Below are positions 10,401 to 18,637 of a stretch of 49,533 bases of DNA, piece by piece; position 1 is the stretch's first letter; each line of letters opens with the position of its first letter. The DNA comes from an uncultured Verrucomicrobia subdivision 3 bacterium (GTDB lineage: Bacteria; Verrucomicrobiota; Verrucomicrobiia; Limisphaerales; UBA11358). The stretch covers positions 1 to 49,533 of the forward strand of contig CAIXBQ010000146.1 in NCBI GenBank assembly GCA_903917705.1, read 5' to 3'. The position numbers and the translations under genes were made by a program. Below the pieces are notes generated by a model. The model was given only the letters and a program-made list of their open reading frames with translations. It was not told the DNA's origin and did not search any database.

Positions 10401-11388
10401 GGCGTTGGCCAGCCCGTTCGTGGTGCGGGTGACCGATGCCTACACCAATCCGGTCACCGGCATCAGCGTGACGTTTGCGATCGCCGCGGTGCCCGCCGGC
10501 GCGACCGGCCAGTCGCTGAGCGCCACCGCCACCACCACGGCCGCCACCGGCCAGTCGTCGAGCACCCTGACTTTGGGCAATCTGGCGGGGTCTTATGCCG
10601 TCACGGCGACGTCGGCCGGCCTCGCCGGGAGCCCCGTGACCTTCACCGCCACCGCCACCGCGGGCAACTACACGCTGCTGGCCTCCGCCACCAACGAGTA
10701 CCAGATCTGTTTCAAGTGTCACACCGGCTACTCGTGGGGCGCCACGCCGCCCAATGGCAACTCGCCCAACGGCTCGGCCGCCAATCCGGTGGAAACCGAT
10801 GTCGCGCAGGAGTTCAGTCCCAGGAACCTGTCCGGTCATCCGATCACCACCGGCTTGAATAATTATTCCAACTCCAAGACCCCCAAGGCGCTGGCCGCGG
10901 CGGCTCTGAAATCGCCCTGGAATGTCAACGTCGGCACGCAGACCATGATGTGCTCCGATTGCCACGACGCCACCTCCACGAATTACGTCGCGTCCGCCGC
11001 CCAGGGGCCGCACGGCTCGGCCAATCAATTCATGCTGCGCGGGCCCAACGCCGCCAACTGGCCGAACGTCACCACCTTTTCCACCAGCTGGTGCGCCAAC
11101 TGCCACAATGACAATGTCAGCATGGACGGCCATGCCAATCATCATAGCGCGGGGGGATGCAATACCTGCCACGTCGTCATTCCCCACGGCAGCAAGATGT
11201 CCCGCCTGATCGCGGATCAGGACGGCTCCATGCCTGCCCGCTACGCGCTGAACAGCTCCAAGTCGACCACCACCGTCAAGGTCACCAGCTTCACCAAATC
11301 ATCCACGACTTCCTACGGGACCGGCAATTGCCGGACGAGTTGTGGCGAACATTCCTCCGGCAGCAGCACCACCATGGAAAATTGGTGA
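7459..11388 (+). CDS. Adhesin-like repeat protein fused to a tetraheme cytochrome tail
   Basis: A 1309-residue secreted protein. The order is: signal peptide (about residues 1-34); an N-terminal G8/beta-helix-like region (residues 35-430, with G-N-W-S-D-P-A-A-W); three near-identical repeats of 212 residues each (434-1067), each resembling a pair of invasin/Big_1-type Ig-like domains ('VTDAxGNPVSGxGVTF', 'NYTVTATAAGL'); and a C-terminal domain with four heme motifs, CFKCH (residue 1084), CSDCH, CANCH and CNTCH (residue 1234). Ig-like stalks normally project adhesive domains from the cell surface; here a heme domain sits at the end, suggesting a cytochrome carried on a long stalk. The final 70 residues hold no further heme. 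Its stop (11386-11388) overlaps the GTG of the next gene. Confidence 0.85.
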   Translation: MNPVNHFSRPWCRRSSAVLAALLLLAGGRASAAITSQAAGGNWSDPAAWVGGVVPAVTDNVIIAAAGATPLVCDVSATCSNLTVNANCQLSIADNITLTTTAALINNNNSGTIATGAGASKLLVAGFAIQNFFSGGTYGNLEISNQVTSVVTPSTTSLSVTSGCTLTVDSGAFLQQGNNIQRVVGGGNFVLADGATLGIRDVAGITPTGGGTNGFIRVSGTRTFGAGATYVYNNGTIAQVTGAGLPATINNLICSNAAGVTLSGGVAVTGATTVSVGALALGAAGSLAAGSSLNLAAGTTLDVSGLGASATFSLGSTATLTARVTTNGILPATILGGAGGTVSLGSQPVILNYDGSHPALVVSQGALSLNGNPITVNTPSPLASGTYAIIQQAAGNIVSNGTFTVSGTAFGPGTGGSISVSGTNVFLVVGPLNLAITSVNGGVNPTAGAGFSVVVQVQGPGGNPVNAVSDTAVTLTRAAGTGTLGGTLTGTILAGTSSATLSGVTYTRAESGVILTATRTAGDLLAAGNSAAFTVNAGAAASLALTSGNSQSGLGLASLASPFVVTVTDAVGNPVSGAGVTFAVAAVPGSAAGQSLGTTNAVTDVNGQAASLLTLGNTVGNYTVTATAAGLTGSPVTFTATATGNLAVTSVNGGVNPTAGAGFSVVVQVQGAGGAPVNVLVDTAVTLSRVSGTGTLGGTLAGTILAGTSSVTISGVTYTKAESGVAVTATRTSGDPLAAGNSAAFTVNAAAAALLTLASGNSQSGFVGAALASPFVVTVSDAYGNPVSGIGVTFAMASVPAGATGQWLSVTNATAAANGQAASLLTLGNAPGTYTVTATSAGLGGSPVTFTATATAKLAITAVNGGVNPVAGTPFSVVVQSQGGGGTPFNVVSNTSITLTRAAGTGTLGGTLAGTIPAGSNTVTIAGVTYTKAESGVVLTAARTAGDTLAAGNSAAFTVNAGAAATLALVSGNSQSGQRSVALASPFVVRVTDAYTNPVTGISVTFAIAAVPAGATGQSLSATATTTAATGQSSSTLTLGNLAGSYAVTATSAGLAGSPVTFTATATAGNYTLLASATNEYQICFKCHTGYSWGATPPNGNSPNGSAANPVETDVAQEFSPRNLSGHPITTGLNNYSNSKTPKALAAAALKSPWNVNVGTQTMMCSDCHDATSTNYVASAAQGPHGSANQFMLRGPNAANWPNVTTFSTSWCANCHNDNVSMDGHANHHSAGGCNTCHVVIPHGSKMSRLIADQDGSMPARYALNSSKSTTTVKVTSFTKSSTTSYGTGNCRTSCGEHSSGSSTTMENW
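8758..10659 (+). repeat. Three tandem 636-bp in-frame repeats inside the adhesin-cytochrome gene
   Basis: Copies begin at about 8758, 9394 and 10030, each encoding a 212-residue unit that opens with L-A-(I/V)-T-(S/A)-V-N-G-G-V-N-P and ends S-P-V-T-F-T-A-T-A-T. Long stretches are identical at the DNA level, so copy-number change by recombination, or assembly collapse, is plausible here. Confidence 0.9.
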
Positions 11389-14300
11389 ACTATCGCGACC
11401 TCATCCAGTTTGACCCCGGCGCCCTCACCGTCCGGCCGGCGGCGGCTGCGCCGGAGCCGGCGCGCGTGCTCGCGGCCCGGCTGGTGCCAAAGACTCCCGC
11501 CCAGGCGGCGCAGGTCCGGGAGCATCTGGCCCGCTTCGCGGATTATTACGGCGACCTGGCCGGCCGGCTGGATGAATTCGTCGCGCTCTTTCCGGTTCAC
11601 CCCGACTGCCTGGCGGTCCTGGAAAAACTGTCCTTTCTCCCGGCGCCCGCGCTGCTGTCGTGGCTGGCGGGCGAGGTGGAAAAAACGCTCGACCAGCCCC
11701 TCCCGGCGGACCGCCCCGGCCTGATCGGCTATGACCGGTTCTGGGAGCAGCTGCGCCGGCCGGAATTCCAAAAGGTGCCGGAGGTGGAAGCGGTTCTCTA
11801 TTGCGCCAAAACTCTGGAGCCGGCCTTTGAAAAATCCTGGTCCCGGCCCGGCTCGAAGGACGCGGCGCGGTCGCTGCTGCGCGCTCTCCTCGTCCAGCGC
11901 CTGGCCACGGTTGATATTTATAATACGCACGGCCCCGCGCCCGCCGCGTTGCGCGACTCGCTCTGCCTGCTGCCGCCCGGCTTTGAGGCTGCCGGCGGCG
12001 CCCCGGCGGCCCGGCTGCTGGCGCTCGTGGCGGATCTGCTCGGCGAACTCCGCCGGGTCGTTGGCGAAAAAGCCGTCGGCTTCAGCCCGGAGCGGAATGA
12101 ATACTGCATCCACATCCGCAAATTCAAGCGGTTCGTGCGGCCCGAGCTGTGGCTGCACTGGATGAACGCGGTGCCGTTCGTCCTGCTCCTGCTCACCGGC
12201 GGCGTCATGCTGGCGTCGCGGTTCTGGCCGCTGGACCGGCGGCTGTTCGTGCTGGTCCACGAGGTCTGCGCGGCCGCGTGGATCATCGGCCTGCCGCTCT
12301 CGGTCCTCGCGCGCGCCCGGACGCACTGGTCGCTCATCCGCACCGTGCTGACCTGGCGGCTTGACGATTTTCTGTGGCTGGCGCAGTCCCCCCGGAGTCT
12401 CCTCAATAAAAATGTCACGCCGCCGCCCGCCGGCCGGTTCAACCCGGGCCAGAAGATCAACACGCTCCTCGTGGCCGTGTATTTTTTCGGGTTCAGCGCC
12501 ACGGGCCTGCTCATGTTTTTCAAGGGCAGCATCCTGTTCCCGTGGTATGCCCACGCGGCCCTGTTCTTCTCCGCCCTGGGCTCGCTCGGCGGCCATTTGC
12601 ATCTCGCGCTGCTCAATCCCAGCACGCGGATCGCCCTGGCCGGCATCTTCCACGGCTGGGCGCCCATCGAATACATCAAGCATCATCATCCGCTGAGCCT
12701 CCCGCCTTCGGCGCGGTCGCATCACGCGGCGCCCGCCCGGAAAACGCTCAAGGAGGAGCTGCTGCTGTCCCGGGTCGAGGTGGTCATCCTCATCGTGACC
12801 CTCCTGCTGGGCGGCGTCGGCGCGCTGGCTTTCAACCGGGCCCAGCTGGCCTCCATCAAAAGCGGGTTCGCCAAAAAATTCGCGGATGGCATCACCCCCA
12901 ACGCGCTTTCCACCCGCCATCGTCTCGGCCCCCTGTCGGAATCGTGCACCCAATGCCATGCCTACACCGGCCAGATCCCCGATGCCAATTGCGAGCGATG
13001 CCACGCGGATATCAAGGATCGCCGCGCCCGCCTGGCCGGCTATCACGGCACCTTCCAGGGCGATTGCCGGAGCTGCCACAAGGAGCATCCCGGCGCGACG
13101 AATTCGATCATTCCCCCGTTCCGCGAAAAATTCAACCACGACCTCGCCGGCTACAAGCTGGCCGGCAAACACACCCGGCTGGAATGTGACGACTGCCATA
13201 AGAAACTCCACCCGCCCGTCGCGGCCGTCGGGCCCGTCACGAACGGCATTTATTTCATCGGGTTGAAATCGGAGAAATGCGCCGATTGCCATCGCGACCG
13301 GCACCAGGGCCAGTTTGTCGCCGCCTGCGAAACCTGCCATGCGGTCGCCGGCTGGACGGGAAAAGAACTGAAATTCTCCCACGACCGGGACTCGTCCTTC
13401 CCGCTCGCCGGCCGGCACGCGGCGGTCGAATGCGTCAAATGTCACAAGCCCGATCCGGCCGGCGCCGCGCTCGGCACGGCCCGGTTCAAGGGGCTGCCGC
13501 GGGATTGCCTCGGCTGCCACGCCGACCCGCACCGGCGGCAATTTGCGGCCGGCTGCGAAACCTGTCATACGACGTCCTCCTGGAAAAAGGCGGCGCTGAA
13601 ATTCGATCACAATAAGGATACGAAATATCCCCTCGTCGCGCGGCACGCGCCGGTGGCCTGCGAGCAATGCCACGTTCCGGCGCCGGCGCAGCCGCTGGCC
13701 TCCGCCGTGTTTCATGGCCTCAAATCCGGATGCGCCGACTGCCATAAAGACCCGCACGCCGGGCAGTTCGAACGGAACTGCGGGCGGTGCCATCCCGCGC
13801 CGGAAAGTTGGACCGGCCAGGCGCTGCAGTTTGCGCACAATCGGGATTCGCAGTTCCATCTGGATGGCCGGCACGCTTCCGTCGAGTGTGTCAAATGTCA
13901 TAAGCCCGACCCGGCCGGCGGCAAGCTGGCCACCGCCCGGTTCAAGGGGCTGGGCACCACCTGCGACGCGTGCCACTCCGTGAAGCATCCGGAGGAATAC
14001 GGCGCGGCCTGCGTTTCCTGCCACGCGATCGATCGCTGGATCAAGGTCCGGCCCGGCGTGGATCACATTCTCAAGCACGAGATTCATGGCGAGCAGTTGA
14101 TCGAAAAACATCTGTCCGCCAAGTGCAGCGCCTGCCACAGCCCGGCGCGGCTGGCGGTCCTCGGGCCCCCGGGCAAAACCCAATTCGAATGCGTTTCCTG
14201 CCATAAGCCAGACGAGGACCCGCATAAGGGCACGCTCGGCGCGGACTGCACCCGATGCCATCGCGCGGATGCCTGGAAAGGCCCGTCCCTGAAGTTCAAT

Positions 14301-14471
14301 CACAACACCATGACCGGGTACGGGCTGAATCAGGACCACAAGAATGTGGCCTGCGTCAAGTGCCACGAAAACAACCACTGGAAGCCGCTGAACACCACCT
14401 GCATCGGCTGCCATCCGAAATTTACCGGTGATGAGAAAACCGGCCGGCCCGGGCCTCCGCCGGTGAAATGA
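11385..14471 (+). CDS. Fusion of b-type membrane cytochrome with 20-heme c-type domain
   Basis: A 1028-residue protein starting at GTG 11385. An N-terminal helical region (residues 1-240) matches nothing I know. Residues about 255-475 form a cytochrome b561/formate-dehydrogenase-gamma-like membrane domain with candidate axial histidines in LHWMNAV (H258), VHEVCAAAW, GGHLHLALL and FHGWAP. A further membrane segment lies at about 464-484. The rest (521-1010) carries twenty CXXCH motifs with many 'CHKPD', 'CHKDPH' and 'CETCH' phrases. b-plus-multiheme-c fusions of the CbcL kind oxidise menaquinol and feed periplasmic cytochromes in metal reducers. Here the order is b then c, and the heme count is much higher. 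Its role as quinol dehydrogenase of the pathway is inferred. A purely GTG start is required because the upstream frame lies inside the preceding gene. Confidence 0.88.
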   Translation: MNYRDLIQFDPGALTVRPAAAAPEPARVLAARLVPKTPAQAAQVREHLARFADYYGDLAGRLDEFVALFPVHPDCLAVLEKLSFLPAPALLSWLAGEVEKTLDQPLPADRPGLIGYDRFWEQLRRPEFQKVPEVEAVLYCAKTLEPAFEKSWSRPGSKDAARSLLRALLVQRLATVDIYNTHGPAPAALRDSLCLLPPGFEAAGGAPAARLLALVADLLGELRRVVGEKAVGFSPERNEYCIHIRKFKRFVRPELWLHWMNAVPFVLLLLTGGVMLASRFWPLDRRLFVLVHEVCAAAWIIGLPLSVLARARTHWSLIRTVLTWRLDDFLWLAQSPRSLLNKNVTPPPAGRFNPGQKINTLLVAVYFFGFSATGLLMFFKGSILFPWYAHAALFFSALGSLGGHLHLALLNPSTRIALAGIFHGWAPIEYIKHHHPLSLPPSARSHHAAPARKTLKEELLLSRVEVVILIVTLLLGGVGALAFNRAQLASIKSGFAKKFADGITPNALSTRHRLGPLSESCTQCHAYTGQIPDANCERCHADIKDRRARLAGYHGTFQGDCRSCHKEHPGATNSIIPPFREKFNHDLAGYKLAGKHTRLECDDCHKKLHPPVAAVGPVTNGIYFIGLKSEKCADCHRDRHQGQFVAACETCHAVAGWTGKELKFSHDRDSSFPLAGRHAAVECVKCHKPDPAGAALGTARFKGLPRDCLGCHADPHRRQFAAGCETCHTTSSWKKAALKFDHNKDTKYPLVARHAPVACEQCHVPAPAQPLASAVFHGLKSGCADCHKDPHAGQFERNCGRCHPAPESWTGQALQFAHNRDSQFHLDGRHASVECVKCHKPDPAGGKLATARFKGLGTTCDACHSVKHPEEYGAACVSCHAIDRWIKVRPGVDHILKHEIHGEQLIEKHLSAKCSACHSPARLAVLGPPGKTQFECVSCHKPDEDPHKGTLGADCTRCHRADAWKGPSLKFNHNTMTGYGLNQDHKNVACVKCHENNHWKPLNTTCIGCHPKFTGDEKTGRPGPPPVK

Positions 14472-14475
14472 ATTT

Positions 14476-16275
14476 GTGAACCCGACCCTGGCCATCCTCA
14501 GGCGATTCCTGCGCCGGCCCGCCGTGATCCTCGGCGAGCTCGCCGCCATCGCGGTCGCCGGGGCGCTGGGCGCGTCGCTGCCGGCGTGGCATGTGTTCTC
14601 GTCCGCCGGGTTCGCCGCCCTGGCCCTGCTGGCCGCCGCCTCGCTCGCCGTGGTCGTGGGCGGCCAGTTTCAGCGCGTCCGATCCGCGTGGCGGCCGCCG
14701 CCGTCGCCCGCCGCCTTTCAATCCGCGCCGTTCAAAGCTGAATTTGACCGCCCCGCCGCCGGCCCGGTTCCGCCGCCGGCCATCTGGTCCGGGCGCCGCC
14801 TCGGCCTGGCCGGTTCGCTCGTGTTCCACTCGGGCCTGCTCCTGCTCATCGCGGCCGGCGCCTGGCGCGCGCTGTTCGCCACCGAGGCCGTGGTGGACCT
14901 GGTCGAAGGCGAGACGCTCGCCCCCGCCGCCGCCTGGTCCGCCCAGTGGCCGGGCGTGTTCGCCGGCCCGCTCCGGCTGGACCGGCCCGTCACGCTCGAA
15001 TCCGTGTCGGGCCGCCGTTATCCCGGCGGCGATTTGCGCGAGCTGCGCGCCCGCCTTTCCGCCGGCGAGATCGCCGTCAATCATCAGCTGGATTTCGGCG
15101 GCAGCCGGCTTTATCTCGGCCAGGAATTCGGCCCCGCCGCCCTGTTGGAATGGAATGCCTCCGCCCGCACCGCCGCGCTGCTCACGGGCGGGGGCCGCGT
15201 CGCGTTCACCGGTCAGGCCGCCGGCCCGGCCGGCCTGATGGTTTATTTGCGCAGCGACGCCGCGCGGCCCGCGGGCTTCGAGGTCCGCGTCATGCGCGGC
15301 GGCGGCCTGCTCGCCGCCGGCCCGCTGGCCGTGGGCGAAACCCTCGCGCTGCCCGGGGGCGAAACCCTCGCGTTGCGCGGCGCCCCGATGTGGGCGAGAT
15401 TGCACGGCAGCCGCGATTCCGCGCTCTGGCTCGCTTATCTCGGCATCATCCTGACGATGGCGGGCGCGGCCATGATGTTCACCCTCATCAAACTGGATTT
15501 CTGTGTCGCGGTCACGCCGCTCGGCGCGCGCGAGCGGGTGTTCGTCGCCCTCAGGCCCCAGCGCTTCGCGCCGCTCTTTCAGGAACGGTTTGACCAGCTG
15601 GTCCGCGACCAGGGCGGCCCGTCAAAAGTTTGCGGCCGCCGGGGCGACGAGGCTCACACTAATAATGCAGACTCGATGGGTTCAAAAGCGGCGGATGACA
15701 GCCAGTCAGCTCCATCACCCCTCGGCCGCTTCCCCAAACCGGCCTTGGCCCGCACCGCGGGCGGGCTGTTGCTCGGCCTCTGCCTCGCCTTCGCCACCGG
15801 TTGCCATCGGGTTTCGCCGGCGCAGGCCCGCCAGCTGGTCGAGCGTTACAACCAGGCGGTGGCCGAGGCCTACCGGCGCGGCGATGTGCGGCTCGTGGAT
15901 CCCGTCGTCGGCCCCAACGAGGGCCGCCGCCTCACCGGCCTCATCGGCGTCCGGCTGGACCTGGGCCTCACCCTCGATTCGCATTTGCTGTCGCTGGACG
16001 TCACCGGCGTCGAGCCGGGAAAAAATGAATTGCGCGTCCGCACCCGGGAGCGCTGGAGCTACCGCGATTTGCGGATCGGCACCGGCGCCCAGGTCGGCGA
16101 GGCGTCGTCAGATGCCTACGAGATGATCTATTGCTTCACCAACCTGAACCGGGCCTGGCTTGTGGACGAGATTCAATTTGCCGCGCCCCCGCAGGTGGGC
16201 CGCCGGGAAATGCCCTGGGTGGCCGAACGTCCCGCGCCGCCCGGAACCAGCCCCGCCGGAGGAATAAAACCATGA
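14476..16275 (+). CDS. resB: ResB-like cytochrome c maturation protein with lipoprotein-like C-terminal domain
   Basis: A 599-residue protein starting at GTG 14476, four bases after the previous stop. Residues 1-370 have the ResB/Ccs1 layout: two close N-terminal membrane segments, a third at about 115-135, a large periplasmic beta-rich region, and a last segment at about 320-345 ending before the conserved cytosolic tail. ResB partners CcsA in system II heme attachment. Residues 425-599 look like a separate exported protein: a new hydrophobic stretch (LLLGLCLAFATGC) with a lipobox-like C443 and a soluble domain starting with a helical 'V-E-R-Y-N-Q-A-V-A-E-A'. This may be a genuine fusion, or two genes joined by a sequencing or evolutionary loss of a stop. 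It precedes the CcsA gene, whose ATG overlaps its stop. Confidence 0.75.
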   Translation: MNPTLAILRRFLRRPAVILGELAAIAVAGALGASLPAWHVFSSAGFAALALLAAASLAVVVGGQFQRVRSAWRPPPSPAAFQSAPFKAEFDRPAAGPVPPPAIWSGRRLGLAGSLVFHSGLLLLIAAGAWRALFATEAVVDLVEGETLAPAAAWSAQWPGVFAGPLRLDRPVTLESVSGRRYPGGDLRELRARLSAGEIAVNHQLDFGGSRLYLGQEFGPAALLEWNASARTAALLTGGGRVAFTGQAAGPAGLMVYLRSDAARPAGFEVRVMRGGGLLAAGPLAVGETLALPGGETLALRGAPMWARLHGSRDSALWLAYLGIILTMAGAAMMFTLIKLDFCVAVTPLGARERVFVALRPQRFAPLFQERFDQLVRDQGGPSKVCGRRGDEAHTNNADSMGSKAADDSQSAPSPLGRFPKPALARTAGGLLLGLCLAFATGCHRVSPAQARQLVERYNQAVAEAYRRGDVRLVDPVVGPNEGRRLTGLIGVRLDLGLTLDSHLLSLDVTGVEPGKNELRVRTRERWSYRDLRIGTGAQVGEASSDAYEMIYCFTNLNRAWLVDEIQFAAPPQVGRREMPWVAERPAPPGTSPAGGIKP

Positions 16276-17102
16276 CCCCGTTTGCGCAGGAAATCTCGTT
16301 CCACTGGGCCGCCGTGGTCTTCTACATCGGCGGCGTCATCGCCTTCGCCTATGCGCTGATCTTCGCGCATCCGAAAAAAATCCCGTCCGCCCGGTGGCTG
16401 ACGGCCGTCGGCCTCGTGCCGCACACGGTCGCCCTGGCGCTGCGCTACGTCCATGTCGGCCATGGCCCGTATATGATGAAGTACGAGGTGCTGTCCTCCA
16501 ACGCCTGGATCGCCATCGTCATGCTGCTGCTCTTCCTCTGGCGCCGGCCGGACTGGTCGGCCCTGGCGCTCGTCGCGCTGCCGGCGGCGATTTTGATGAT
16601 GGGCTTCGGCCTGTTCACCAATCCCGAGGCGCGCAGCCTGCCGCCGACCCTGCGCTCCATGTGGCTCGTCTTCCACATCCTGTTCAACAAGCTCGCCGTC
16701 GGCGCCTTCGTCCTGTCGCTCGCCTCTGCCATCGTCCTCCTCCGGAAGCTCAACGGCGCTCGCGGCCGCTGGCTGGATCGCCTGCCGGGCGTCGCGGTGC
16801 TGGAGGCCCGCACCGTGCGCTTCGTCGGGTTCGGTTTTGTGTTCTGGACCACCACCATCGGCATGGGCTCGATCTGGGCCAACCAGTCCTGGGGCCGCTA
16901 CTGGGGCTGGGACCCCATCGAATCCTGGTCGTTCGTGACCTGGCTGGCCTACGCGCTGCTGCTCCATGCCCGCCTGTTCTTCAAGCTCCCGGCCCGCCCC
17001 ACCGCCTGGGGCGTCATCGCCTGTTTCGGCCTGTCCGTGCTGACGGTGTTGATTTTCCCGTTCATTTTCCCGTCCCTGCACTCGGCCTATTTCCAATCAT
17101 GA
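16272..17102 (+). CDS. ccsA: Cytochrome c biogenesis protein CcsA/ResC
   Basis: A 276-residue integral membrane protein with about eight hydrophobic segments. It contains the heme-handling WWD signature in the form WGRYWGWDPIESWSF, followed by a conserved His in LLLHARL, and a further His in the F-H-I-L-F-N-K stretch. CcsA/ResC exports heme and, with ResB, attaches it to CXXCH motifs outside the membrane; having the pair inside a cluster encoding 49 such motifs makes functional sense. The ATG overlaps the ResB stop, and its own TGA overlaps the radical SAM start as ATGA, so these three genes are likely co-translated. Confidence 0.93.
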   Translation: MTPFAQEISFHWAAVVFYIGGVIAFAYALIFAHPKKIPSARWLTAVGLVPHTVALALRYVHVGHGPYMMKYEVLSSNAWIAIVMLLLFLWRRPDWSALALVALPAAILMMGFGLFTNPEARSLPPTLRSMWLVFHILFNKLAVGAFVLSLASAIVLLRKLNGARGRWLDRLPGVAVLEARTVRFVGFGFVFWTTTIGMGSIWANQSWGRYWGWDPIESWSFVTWLAYALLLHARLFFKLPARPTAWGVIACFGLSVLTVLIFPFIFPSLHSAYFQS

Positions 17103-18637
17103 AATCGAACCGCCCCGAAATCCTGCTCGTCACGCCGCCATACCATTCCGGCGTGGTCGAGTCGGCCGGTTCGTGGCTGCCCCTCAGCCTGCTCTACGTG
17201 GGCGGCGCCCTGCAAAATGCCGGCTTCGGCGTGGCGCTGTATGACGCCATGACGAAGTTTCACACCCACGAACAGGTGCGCGCGACCCTGCGGCGCGAGC
17301 AGCCCTCCGTCGTCATGGTCACGGCCATCACCGCCACGGTGCTGGACGCCATCGACGTCTGCCGGCTGGCGCGGGAGGAGATCCCCGGCGTGCTGACGGT
17401 GCTCGGCGGCACCCACCCGAATTTCATGTTCGAGGAGATCCTGCGCCTCTCGCCCGAGGTGGACGTCGTCGTCTGCGGCGAAGGCGAGGAGACGGCGGTG
17501 GAATTGGTCCGCGCCTGGAAGGCCCGGGACGACCTGTCGAAGGTGCGCGGCATCGCGTTCCGGCAGAACGGCGGCGTGGTGGCCACGCCGCGCCGCGGCT
17601 TCCTCCGGAATCTGGATTTGATCGAGCCCGCCTGGAATCTCGTCCCGTGGCCGGAGTACACCTACCGCCCCATGCCGGGTTCCACGCTCGCCATCGTCTC
17701 CTCCTCGCGCGGCTGCCTGCAGCATTGCTCGTTCTGTTCGCAGCGCCTGTTCTGGAAGGAATCGTGGCGCGCGAATTCCGCCGTCAAATTCGTGGACCAG
17801 CTCCAGTTCCTGCGCGAGCAATACGGCGTGAACGTGGCGATGATCGCCGATGAGATTCCCACGCTGGACCCGCGCCGCTGGCGGCGGATTCTCGATCTGC
17901 TCATCGAGCGCGATTTCGGCACGACCCTGCTGCTGGAGACGCGCGTGGACGACATCGTGCGCGACGAGCCGGTCATGCCGCTTTACCGCCGGGCGGGCGT
18001 GGAGCACATCTATGTCGGCGTCGAATCAGTGAACCAGGCCACGCTCGACCTCTATCGGAAGGACGCCAGGGTGGGGCAGGGGAAGCGCGCCATCGAATTG
18101 ATTCGCGACCACGACATGATTTCCGAAACCTCCTTCGTCATGGGCATGCCGGATGAGACCAGCGCGGAGATGCAGCGCACCATCGAGCTGTCCAAATATT
18201 ACGACCCCGACATGGCGTTTTTCCTCGCCATCACCCCGTGGCCGTATGCCGACCTGTACCGGGACGTGAAGGACCATGTCGCCACGCGCGACTACCGCAA
18301 ATACAACCTCGTCGAGCCGGTCATCAAGCCGGTGCACATGACCATTGACGAGGTGCGCGCCGAGCTCTTCCGCGGCTTCCGCGATTTTTATATCCACAAG
18401 ATGAGCCGGTACCACACGCTGCCCGCCTGGAAGCAGGCGTTCATGAAATCGCTGATGAAGCTGCTCATGGAGCATTCCTACTTGAAGGAGCAGATGGCCG
18501 GGCTGGAGCTGCCCGCCGGCATGACCGACGCCGCCGAGGTGTTCAACCTCGAGAGCAAATGCCCGGTCACGCGCGTCAAAAACTTTATCCGTCGCAAACT
18601 GAGACTCGGCCCCGTTCCGGCCGTGGTGGAGCCATGA
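17099..18637 (+). CDS. B12-binding-type radical SAM protein
   Basis: A 512-residue protein. Residues 1-150 form a Rossmann-like cobalamin-binding-type domain ('EILLVTPP', 'VLGGTHPNF', 'VCGEGEE'), though a canonical D-x-H-x-x-G base-on motif is not evident. A radical SAM core follows, with the iron-sulfur motif C206-x3-C210-x2-C213 (GCLQHCSFC) and conserved 'GVESVNQ' and 'GMPDET' strands. The C-terminus is helical and basic. The architecture is that of the BchE/HpnP/class B methylase group, whose members act on lipids, tetrapyrroles or peptides; the substrate here is unknown. Tight overlaps with ccsA and the next NHL gene suggest a role tied to cytochrome or membrane (quinone/lipid/heme) modification. 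Confidence 0.87.
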   Translation: MKSNRPEILLVTPPYHSGVVESAGSWLPLSLLYVGGALQNAGFGVALYDAMTKFHTHEQVRATLRREQPSVVMVTAITATVLDAIDVCRLAREEIPGVLTVLGGTHPNFMFEEILRLSPEVDVVVCGEGEETAVELVRAWKARDDLSKVRGIAFRQNGGVVATPRRGFLRNLDLIEPAWNLVPWPEYTYRPMPGSTLAIVSSSRGCLQHCSFCSQRLFWKESWRANSAVKFVDQLQFLREQYGVNVAMIADEIPTLDPRRWRRILDLLIERDFGTTLLLETRVDDIVRDEPVMPLYRRAGVEHIYVGVESVNQATLDLYRKDARVGQGKRAIELIRDHDMISETSFVMGMPDETSAEMQRTIELSKYYDPDMAFFLAITPWPYADLYRDVKDHVATRDYRKYNLVEPVIKPVHMTIDEVRAELFRGFRDFYIHKMSRYHTLPAWKQAFMKSLMKLLMEHSYLKEQMAGLELPAGMTDAAEVFNLESKCPVTRVKNFIRRKLRLGPVPAVVEP

